64,000 bases of DNA from Maribacter flavus (GTDB lineage Bacteria; Bacteroidota; Bacteroidia; Flavobacteriales; Flavobacteriaceae), in NCBI RefSeq assembly GCF_008386635.1, contig NZ_VUOE01000001.1, positions 496,001-560,000 of the forward strand, written 5' to 3'. Made by a program: the position numbers and the translations under genes. Numbering within the stretch: the first letter of the stretch is position 1; the number at the start of each line of letters is the position of its first letter. Below, piece after piece: positions 58,055 through 64,000 of the stretch. The notes under the pieces were generated by a model. It did not search any database, was not told the DNA's origin, and saw only the letters and a program-made list of their open reading frames with translations.

Positions 58055-60289
58055 TTAGTTTTTTAGCTTGTTCGCATTGTAAAAAGAGAGTAATATTTGA
58101 TGTGTGTAATAGCCATTAGCAGACTTGACTATTCCATCTTGGCCAAATAAAAATTCAGTTAGAATAAATTCACGTCTATTCTTTACTGTATCCAAAAGCA
58201 TTTGTACCGAGGTAGTATTTTCCAAATTTACTAAAAGTTCGTTGTCACCATCCTTTAATAAAACATATTGTGGCAACCTATATTTCTTTTTTAAAATTTT
58301 TACTTTTTCTTTCAGTGCGTTGATATCGTAAATGTCTTCATAAATCTCCTTAATATTGTTATTCTGTATTTTCCATTTGGCCTCATGCAATATTAAATTT
58401 TCGAACTCCACCCTCGGCAAAAAAGTTCGATTGTCATCAAGAAATCCAAAATTGAAATAAATTCCATTACGTAGATTTTGAGTTTGCATATCGCATAAAA
58501 ACTGATATATGGGAATAGCATTGGAAGTAAAATTATGAGCGTTTGTTAAATGTGGTATTACTTCTCTCCCAATTGTCTTAGATCGTAATACTATCCGTTG
58601 ATTTCGAACCGAAATAAACAAGTCGCTTAAAGGAATTTGATTTTCTACAGGCGCATTGGATTTTGCCAAAAAGGGAATTTCATATTTCCTAAAGGAGGGG
58701 CGCATAAGGATATTGCCTACTCTCGCTTCTGGTAGATGGATAATTTCTGCAAGTATTTTATCAGAGTTCATTTGTTCTTCGTATTCTACTATGCTCTTGG
58801 TATAATACAGTAATTTAAAATCTCCATGACAGAATCTACCTATTAGATTGGCGGCACTTGATCCCGAAATTCCTGAGAATTTAATTTTTTCCGAACCTTC
58901 ATCATTTATAATTTGAATCATAGACGACATGGTATCCGGCAAATCTTCCCAATGCGAAGGAAAATCCTCAAATTCAAGTTCGGTAAGGATTATTTTGTTT
59001 AGTCCTTTTTTATCCGCTTCAATTAATTTTCTTTCTAGGATTTTTAATATATTATTATGGTATACTTTCAAAGTATTGTATGCGTCTTGTTTCGTGGGTA
59101 AACTAATATCATCAACTAATGGATTAACATCCCCTCTGCTTTGTTCCTGTAAATAGCCCAGACCAGTTTCTATGTCTAAAACCTTCGAAAGTGGCATTTC
59201 CCTTTCTCCATATCTTTCAAAAAAGGCGTCTTTGAATTTAGAAAGATTACTTTCCTCAACTGATGGAGTCATTTGATTCAAAAGTATCATGCCCCTTTTT
59301 ACCGAATCAACAATATTTTTTGAGATTGTATTTTTAAGAGGTTTAAGTTCCAAATCGGTCTGAAATAGATATTTAAGTTCGAAGGTGGTATGGAAATTAC
59401 TTAAATATTCACTGAGTTTAAGGTATTTCTCAGGATTATTTCCTATTTGTTTATCAATAAGCTCCAATTTGTATTCAATTGTTTTCAAAAATTCAACTTC
59501 TTCTATTGAAGATTCAAGCTTACCTAGTACGTCAATAATTTGAGTCATAAACTCTGGGCCAGAAACTGATGGCTCTAATTCGCTTACTAATACTTGACAA
59601 TCCAACAATTCAATTATGAAGTTTTTAGATTCCAAGTAGGGAATTTCTCTTTTTACTAGGATTTCAATCAAATCATTCAAATAAGCCCCAGATTTGGCCA
59701 TAATAAGAACTTCTTGCAGATATTCGGAGTTATCAACTTCCACAATATGATGATGCCTTTTACTGTCTATATAATAATATTCTATATACCTCAGCTGAGT
59801 ACCCGAACTATAAATACTACTGTTTGGGAAATACAATAATTCCCAACGAATTTTGTTTTTATCAGATAGGTCCTGGGAAAGTGAAACAAGATAGTTCATA
59901 TCCAAACGAGTATGCCTAATATTTAAATGGGGTAAATTATTTTCAATGATGGTAGAATCACTTATTTCCCCTAAACTACATCCGGCAAAAAGACCAAAAG
60001 GAGTGCAGCGAGTAGTCATCCTAGTTAGGTACTTCAAAAAGGAATATTGAATTTTTCTCTCTTTTTTAGGCTCCAAGCTCCCGCCTAACCATTTCTCCAA
60101 TTCAAAATATAATGTCGGAGAAGCCAAGAAACAGGCATCCTTAATTAGAATATTGTTATAAATTTCTTTTAGCTTTCCGGTAGTTAGTATATCATCCTTT
60201 GTTAATTCTCGGTAAATATTAAAGTCGAAAATTGGAGTTCTTAAAACAAAATTTGGAAAAGGTTTATATGGATTTTCAATAGTATACAT
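58055..60289 (-). CDS. LanB glutamylation-domain dehydratase
   Basis: A 744-aa lantibiotic dehydratase N-terminal protein. It activates Ser and Thr of the precursor with glutamate from glutamyl-tRNA. The opening FVLRTPIFDFNIYRELT, the RMTTRCTPFGLFAGCSLG segment and TRLDMNYLVSLS are characteristic, as is GSSAANLIGRFCHGD later. It lacks the C-terminal elimination domain, supplied by the next gene. It lies six bases after LanC, so the LanC-LanB-SpaB_C genes form one operon. Confidence 0.92.
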   Translation of the reverse strand: MYTIENPYKPFPNFVLRTPIFDFNIYRELTKDDILTTGKLKEIYNNILIKDACFLASPTLYFELEKWLGGSLEPKKERKIQYSFLKYLTRMTTRCTPFGLFAGCSLGEISDSTIIENNLPHLNIRHTRLDMNYLVSLSQDLSDKNKIRWELLYFPNSSIYSSGTQLRYIEYYYIDSKRHHHIVEVDNSEYLQEVLIMAKSGAYLNDLIEILVKREIPYLESKNFIIELLDCQVLVSELEPSVSGPEFMTQIIDVLGKLESSIEEVEFLKTIEYKLELIDKQIGNNPEKYLKLSEYLSNFHTTFELKYLFQTDLELKPLKNTISKNIVDSVKRGMILLNQMTPSVEESNLSKFKDAFFERYGEREMPLSKVLDIETGLGYLQEQSRGDVNPLVDDISLPTKQDAYNTLKVYHNNILKILERKLIEADKKGLNKIILTELEFEDFPSHWEDLPDTMSSMIQIINDEGSEKIKFSGISGSSAANLIGRFCHGDFKLLYYTKSIVEYEEQMNSDKILAEIIHLPEARVGNILMRPSFRKYEIPFLAKSNAPVENQIPLSDLFISVRNQRIVLRSKTIGREVIPHLTNAHNFTSNAIPIYQFLCDMQTQNLRNGIYFNFGFLDDNRTFLPRVEFENLILHEAKWKIQNNNIKEIYEDIYDINALKEKVKILKKKYRLPQYVLLKDGDNELLVNLENTTSVQMLLDTVKNRREFILTEFLFGQDGIVKSANGYYTHQILLSFYNANKLKN

Positions 60290-60295
60290 TAATAT

Positions 60296-61504
60296 TTAGC
60301 TTATCATTAAACATTCATCCCAAGTGTTAAAATCTTTCGATAGATAATCAATAATGGTTAAACCTATTCCCGATATTCCCACAAGAATTGACAAATTATT
60401 AATCCATTTATTTTCAAGTCCATTCCAATGTTTGTAACCTGCATAACCATCATTATGGTTAGCCTTTGCCTGACCATCTTTCATCCAGAATAAATGAGCG
60501 TCCTTAAATTCTAATTCAGGATTATTTTTATATAGATTTTGAAATATTCTTGCATTGCCAAATGAACCATGACAAATTCCTGCATCTATTACTTTAGTCC
60601 TATCGGGTTCTTTAATTTTTGCGGTATTTTGTAAAATCTTCAAAGCCTTATTCTTAATAAAAGAATTATTTAAAGCCTTACTCGCTTTCAGCAATGATAA
60701 TCCTACTCCTAAATCCCCATAACACCAAGCGACACGACCATTAGTTTCAATTGGCTTCTTATTTTCAACTACATAAGGGAAATAAAAGGAGTTATTTGTA
60801 TTTTCAAATTCTAAGATATAATTAACTGATCCGTAAATTAGTTCCTTGGAGATTTCATTAAAATTTTCAAACTGAACCAGCCTTGAAAGAAAATTTATAA
60901 TACTGGACATGCCATGCGCCAAACTAAAATTATAACCTTTTTCCTTTGTTTTTTTGTCTAAAATGTATTCCCATTTTAGTTTGTTAGACTCAGATATAGC
61001 TTGAACATTCAATTCATTTACCAATTCCTTCAAATAATCTTGATATCTAACTTTTAAGTTATCGCTTTTAGTACTTAAAAAACGTTTTAAAAAAAAATAT
61101 CCATATCCAATCGCACCATGTAAAAAATCCAAATCATGTTGCATAAGGTCAAACTTCATTCGTTCAAAGAGAAACCCATCAAATTGAGAAAGCAAATCAT
61201 CAGAATCTAGTTCTACAAATCCTTCATTTTGTAAATGTTGAATTGCCCATCCCAAACCAGCTATTCCAGAACAATATGAAGGAAATGAGTAACCATCATT
61301 GATTTTATCTATACAATATGCTACAATATCAATCCCCAGATTCGAATGGTAATCACTATCTAAAAATTTAGCGTAATAAAATTGGAACAAAGCACAACCC
61401 GAAATTCCCCCTAGAATCCCCACATCCTGCATTGATTTGTATTCTCTTTCAATTATCAGACTTATTTCACTTAAATGTTTTTGCAAATATTTTTCATCCT
61501 CCAT
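60296..61504 (-). CDS. LanC-like lanthionine cyclase
   Basis: A 402-aa LanC cyclase that adds Cys thiols to dehydro residues to close thioether rings. The zinc ligands are present as Cys261 in WCYGDLGVGLSL and Cys311-His312 in AGICHGSFGNA. Glycine-rich repeats (GISGCALFQFYYAK, HGMSSIINFLSRLVQ, VGISGIGLTIIDYLS) build the toroid. It is the first gene of the leftward modification operon and divergent from the precursor gene. Confidence 0.92.
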   Translation of the reverse strand: MEDEKYLQKHLSEISLIIEREYKSMQDVGILGGISGCALFQFYYAKFLDSDYHSNLGIDIVAYCIDKINDGYSFPSYCSGIAGLGWAIQHLQNEGFVELDSDDLLSQFDGFLFERMKFDLMQHDLDFLHGAIGYGYFFLKRFLSTKSDNLKVRYQDYLKELVNELNVQAISESNKLKWEYILDKKTKEKGYNFSLAHGMSSIINFLSRLVQFENFNEISKELIYGSVNYILEFENTNNSFYFPYVVENKKPIETNGRVAWCYGDLGVGLSLLKASKALNNSFIKNKALKILQNTAKIKEPDRTKVIDAGICHGSFGNARIFQNLYKNNPELEFKDAHLFWMKDGQAKANHNDGYAGYKHWNGLENKWINNLSILVGISGIGLTIIDYLSKDFNTWDECLMIS

Positions 61505-61664
61505 TTTTAAATTATAAGATTAAACACTGAAAATAATAAACCAAATAAATTTTTAAAGAATAATACTACTTTTGATTATTACTATTAACAATTTATTAAC
61601 GTATATACTCTAATATAAGTAAGTTTTTTCTTATATATTGTAAGAATAATCAAAATTTTTAATT
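61505..61664. promoter_or_regulatory. divergent promoter region of lanC and precursor genes
   Basis: 160 highly AT-rich bases between LanC (leftward) and the precursor (rightward). A TTTG at 61571-61574 is visible, but no clean TAnnTTTG box at the expected distance. The region must drive both transcripts, and no operator palindrome is seen. Confidence 0.45.
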
Positions 61665-61865
61665 ATGAAAAAAAAGAAAAACATCTTGCTAAGTTTAAAC
61701 AAAAGAAAGGTAAGTGAACTTAACAAATCAGTTCAGCAACAGATTGTTGGTGGAGCAAGTGAAAATTATGGAGGACAAAATGGTTGTACTGGAGAAACAC
61801 AAACTTCATGTGGTTGTTCAGCCGTAACTTTCACTTGTGAATGTACAATGGTAGTTGGATGTTGA
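61665..61865 (+). CDS. GG-leader lanthipeptide precursor
   Basis: A 66-aa RiPP precursor. Residues 1-30 form a leader of the Bacteroidota GG type: KNILLSLNKRKVSELN then QQIVGG, with cleavage expected after Gly30. The 36-residue core has six Cys (41, 49, 51, 58, 60, 66) and nine Ser/Thr, giving up to six thioether rings. The C-terminal residue is Cys66. The Lys-rich start and VSELN match the binding motif for split LanB enzymes. It is followed by a strong terminator and lies divergent from LanC. Confidence 0.9.
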   Translation: MKKKKNILLSLNKRKVSELNKSVQQQIVGGASENYGGQNGCTGETQTSCGCSAVTFTCECTMVVGC

Positions 61866-61895
61866 ATGTTTAACAATTCAATACATCTATTTTTA

Positions 61896-61941
61896 AAAAC
61901 GGATTATCAATCATTTATTAGTGATAATCCGTTTTCTATTT
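61896..61941 (+). terminator. terminator after precursor gene
   Basis: A perfect 14-bp stem AAAACGGATTATCA / TGATAATCCGTTTT with a 12-nt loop, 30 bases after the precursor stop codon. It would keep the precursor transcript short and stable. Confidence 0.85.
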
Positions 61942-61966
61942 AAATGTTTAGACAGTAGTGACATCC

Positions 61967-62680
61967 CTAATTGGGTATGATATATGTTTTAAAAATAATT
62001 TTTCTAATCAAGAAAATAATCAACTCATCAAGATTCCCTTCCTCGATTTCATTTTCATAATTAAATAATTTTTTGAAATCATCATACACCCCCCCTATTT
62101 TTCTTTTCGTTGTAAATTGATTCAATAGTATATATTCAAACTCGGACAAAGCAATCTCAAATACATTACTATTTAATTTATCATCAAAGGTTCCTGTTCT
62201 CTCAAGCAAAAAGTAATATTCACTTTTTTTAGTTGCGACATTTTTTATAAACTCAAATGATTTCTTTCTATTTTCATGACAAACCCATTCCCAATTTGAA
62301 ACAAAAATTTGCACTCTTGGGTTAATTCTGAAAAACAAATCTTTTAAATCTTTGAAATTCATATTAAGATAATTATCTCCCTTTCTAGCAAGCTCCTTTT
62401 CTTCGTGAAAAATTCTTTCAATCTCATTTGATGTATTCCTTAATTTGAATTTAACCGTTTCAATTTGGAATATTTCATTTAGCAAATCCCGCTGAGTAAT
62501 TTCAATTTGGGTTAAAAAATTCTTTACTTGCGAATTCAAAGTTCTTTGATTTTTATAAAATATCCGCCAAGATGGTTCAAAATTACCGTTTAATTTCGTG
62601 CACAATGTTTCGTATATAGCTAAAGTTCTCTCGAAATGTATATTTTCGTTTTTCATTGCTAAAGTGTCGAGGTGATTCAA
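61967..62680 (-). CDS. unknown protein coupled to DUF6734 gene
   Basis: A 237-aa protein I do not recognise. It is mostly helical, with no signal or membrane segment, and has charged stretches such as EIERIFHEEKELARKGD and VFEIALSEFEYILLNQF. Its start codon overlaps the stop of the DUF6734 gene by four bases, indicating translational coupling. It probably works with that protein, perhaps as a partner or acceptor-recognition subunit. No function is claimed. Confidence 0.6.
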   Translation of the reverse strand: MNHLDTLAMKNENIHFERTLAIYETLCTKLNGNFEPSWRIFYKNQRTLNSQVKNFLTQIEITQRDLLNEIFQIETVKFKLRNTSNEIERIFHEEKELARKGDNYLNMNFKDLKDLFFRINPRVQIFVSNWEWVCHENRKKSFEFIKNVATKKSEYYFLLERTGTFDDKLNSNVFEIALSEFEYILLNQFTTKRKIGGVYDDFKKLFNYENEIEEGNLDELIIFLIRKIIFKTYIIPN

Positions 62681-63549
62681 ACTAATTCTATTATTCTTTT
62701 ATGATATTCAGGATACTCCAAGATTAGTTGCAATTCCATCCGTCTACAATACTCAATACTTGACTTCATATGTGCTAGCAAATGAACATATTTAATAGGG
62801 CCATATTTATTCAAAAAACTTACAAAATTAAGTTTAGTAATTTCATCAGTAGTAAACACATGATTAATTTTTAAATGCTTTTCTCTAGCCATGACGCTGA
62901 AAAAATACTGCTCATAAATCAAAGCGAACCACGTACCATTCAAATCTCCATTAATAAGGTGTAGATTGGCATCAATAAAATCAAAGGCCTTTTTAGAATA
63001 TTCTTTAAAGAATTTAAAATTATTACCACCAATAATTCCTGCGCTAGACGTATTAAATTTCTTGTACCTTTTAAAATCATCCATAAGAAATTGTGGTAAT
63101 CTGAAATTCCTTTCTTTGATATGCTCCATAGCATTAAAATAGTGATATTCAGCATCATCTGCATGATGGGCAATTAACTCAGAATTTTCAACATTTGCCC
63201 CAATCTTTCCCCATATAAAGGCATCACCGTCTACATGAATGAATGGTTCTTCCTGAATACCGTATGAATACAACTTACCAATCGCCCATAGTTGAGGAGG
63301 ATAGTGGTTAAGGCTATCAAGCTCAACCCTTACATTGGAATAAGGTAATTTTAGTTTTTCGATTAAAATACTTTTACCTTCTATGTCAGTCACAAGTTCT
63401 ATTTTCCCATAATGCTTTTTAAAACTCAAACAACTTAGGGCCCAACTCATCAAATGGTATTTTGGATGTCTCCAGCCGCCATCAAATTTATCTAAATTAA
63501 TGTATTTATTTAGCGCAGGTTTTGACCAAAAACTATGGAGTATTTTCAT
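62677..63549 (-). CDS. DUF6734 glycosyltransferase-like protein
   Basis: A 290-aa protein of the DUF6734 family. The start ILHSFWSKP, a middle Asp-rich PFIHVDGDAFIWGK (DxD-like) and SAGIIGGNNFKFFKEYSKK suggest a GT-A glycosyltransferase fold. Members occur beside lanthipeptide-type clusters in Bacteroidota. A sugar transfer to the peptide or to a carrier is plausible but unproven. It is the first gene of a leftward pair with the 237-aa protein. Confidence 0.75.
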   Translation of the reverse strand: MKILHSFWSKPALNKYINLDKFDGGWRHPKYHLMSWALSCLSFKKHYGKIELVTDIEGKSILIEKLKLPYSNVRVELDSLNHYPPQLWAIGKLYSYGIQEEPFIHVDGDAFIWGKIGANVENSELIAHHADDAEYHYFNAMEHIKERNFRLPQFLMDDFKRYKKFNTSSAGIIGGNNFKFFKEYSKKAFDFIDANLHLINGDLNGTWFALIYEQYFFSVMAREKHLKINHVFTTDEITKLNFVSFLNKYGPIKYVHLLAHMKSSIEYCRRMELQLILEYPEYHKRIIELV

Positions 63550-63854
63550 AAAACATAAAATTTATGTATCCTTAAATTGTACTTATCTAGTTTAGCAGAG
63601 ATATACCCATGCTGTTTTTGTGTTACGGGTGTACTGTATTTAGATCTTCAGATGAAATTTTAAAATTGTTTCAATAAATAATCATTCATAAGAACACGTT
63701 CTTAAACGAGAATACATATAAATTTATAAGCATAAACCTCAATATTAATAAGTATTTTCTTAATAATTATACTTAAGTTTATTAAATAATAAATACTAGT
63801 TGAATTTTGCGAAAAAAGAATAATACAAATACTATTACTTGAAAGAAAATATTT
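63550..63854. other. AT-rich gap before flavin oxidoreductase gene
   Basis: 305 bases with no gene, very AT-rich. The only structure is a small inverted repeat AAGAAC-AC-GTTCTT at 63690-63703. It must hold divergent promoters for the DUF6734 pair and the oxidoreductase. Confidence 0.55.
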
Positions 63855-64000
63855 ATGAAGCTTTCATCATTAGTTTTTGATATAGCTGGAAGCAACAATT
63901 TGTTGGATTTACTTGAGCTTGCAATTAAATGTGATCAATGCGGTTTTTCTAGATTATGGTTAGGAGAACATTATGGCAATATGGGATTCTGGAATAATCC
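63855..64000 (+). CDS. luciferase-like flavin oxidoreductase (partial)
   Basis: The first 48 codons of a gene cut by the window edge. They encode a short beta strand, then LLDLLELAIKCDQCGFSRLWLGEHYG, the N-terminal pattern of luciferase-like (LLM) flavin or F420-dependent oxidoreductases. Its position next to the RiPP cluster suggests a tailoring enzyme, for instance a reductase of dehydroamino acids or an oxidase. With only 48 residues, the family is fairly clear but the reaction is not. Confidence 0.75.
   Translation, partial: MKLSSLVFDIAGSNNLLDLLELAIKCDQCGFSRLWLGEHYGNMGFWNN

Larger units (their letters stand above)
53557..63549. other. class I lanthipeptide-type biosynthetic cluster
   Basis: Transporter and adaptor run rightward, then three leftward modification genes (LanC, LanB, SpaB_C), a rightward precursor and a leftward DUF6734 pair. 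The gene set matches pinensin-like class I lanthipeptide clusters of Bacteroidota: split dehydratase, cyclase, GG-leader precursor and C39 exporter. It is strongly AT-rich. A regulatory gene and an obvious immunity gene are not seen, and the cluster runs on past the window. Confidence 0.8.
36736..64000. mobile_element. accessory island at tRNA-Leu (right end outside window)
   Basis: Inferred element. From the 3' end of tRNA-Leu onward the housekeeping genes stop, the DNA becomes visibly more A/T-rich and the content switches to a defence-like operon, RadC, Fic, a relaxase/coupling-protein mobilisation operon and a RiPP cluster. Near the left edge, two copies of ATAGGGGGCA (36781-36790 and 36793-36802) look like recombinase-binding direct repeats. 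No integrase, replication gene or right-hand attachment repeat is visible, so the boundaries and the unity of the island remain unproven. Confidence 0.45.

Overview
The window comes from a member of the Bacteroidota, most likely a marine Flavobacteriaceae. Supporting signs are the TAnnTTTG-type promoters, the weak ribosome binding sites, and gene families typical of that group: GG-type Bacteroidota RiPP leader, BfmA/BtgA mobilisation protein, DUF5712 relaxase, DUF6089 barrel and a FolK-deoxynucleoside kinase fusion. The genus cannot be fixed from the sequence alone.

Left part, 1-36735: ordinary chromosome of moderate GC. It runs purK (3' end)-purE, an M3 oligopeptidase, a lipoprotein metalloprotease with a cadherin-like domain, a periplasmic rhodanese, an ECF sigma factor with a tiny zinc-binding anti-sigma-like partner, a UbiA-like membrane protein and gcvP. 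Next come a methyltransferase/glycosyltransferase pair and the envelope block uppS-bamA-ompH-ompH, with a DUF6089 barrel, nadK and a CBS protein just upstream. After pdxJ, a hydrolase and a small membrane protein comes the protein-quality block tig-clpP-clpX. The rest is GH3, DUF2797, AsmA, SppA, YhhQ, FolK-dNK, SpoU methyltransferase and mutS. It ends with tRNA-Gly(GCC) and tRNA-Leu(UAA).

Right part, 36736-64000: an accessory region starting immediately after tRNA-Leu, the likely insertion site of an integrated mobilisable element. No integrase and no right boundary are seen. It has three modules. (a) 36968-43726 is a tightly packed three-gene leftward operon: a 1586-aa STAND-like NTPase with an N-terminal PD-(D/E)xK-like nuclease, a HEPN/ApeA-like RNase candidate and a one-pass membrane protein. 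It looks like an antiphage or abortive-infection cassette, and I cannot match the combination to a named system. (b) 44117-52437 is a less AT-rich mobilisation and stability segment: RadC, a membrane-anchored HTH regulator divergent from a secreted protein, a Fic AMP-transferase preceded by six helically phased repeats, and the bfmA/btgA-relaxase-coupling-protein operon with a GC-rich hairpin upstream. (c) 52750-64000 is a very AT-rich class I lanthipeptide-type gene cluster resembling the pinensin class: C39-peptidase ABC exporter, HlyD adaptor, split LanB (a glutamylation protein and a separate SpaB_C elimination protein), LanC cyclase and a 66-aa precursor with a GG leader and six core cysteines. 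It also has a two-gene unit with a DUF6734 glycosyltransferase-like protein and the start of a luciferase-like flavin oxidoreductase cut by the window edge.

In module (c) the expected order of events is: dehydration of core Ser/Thr by the split LanB, thioether ring closure by LanC, possible further tailoring (DUF6734, flavin enzyme), then cleavage after GG and export by the C39 transporter with HlyD. Modules (a) and (b) provide defence, addiction and mobility functions for the island.
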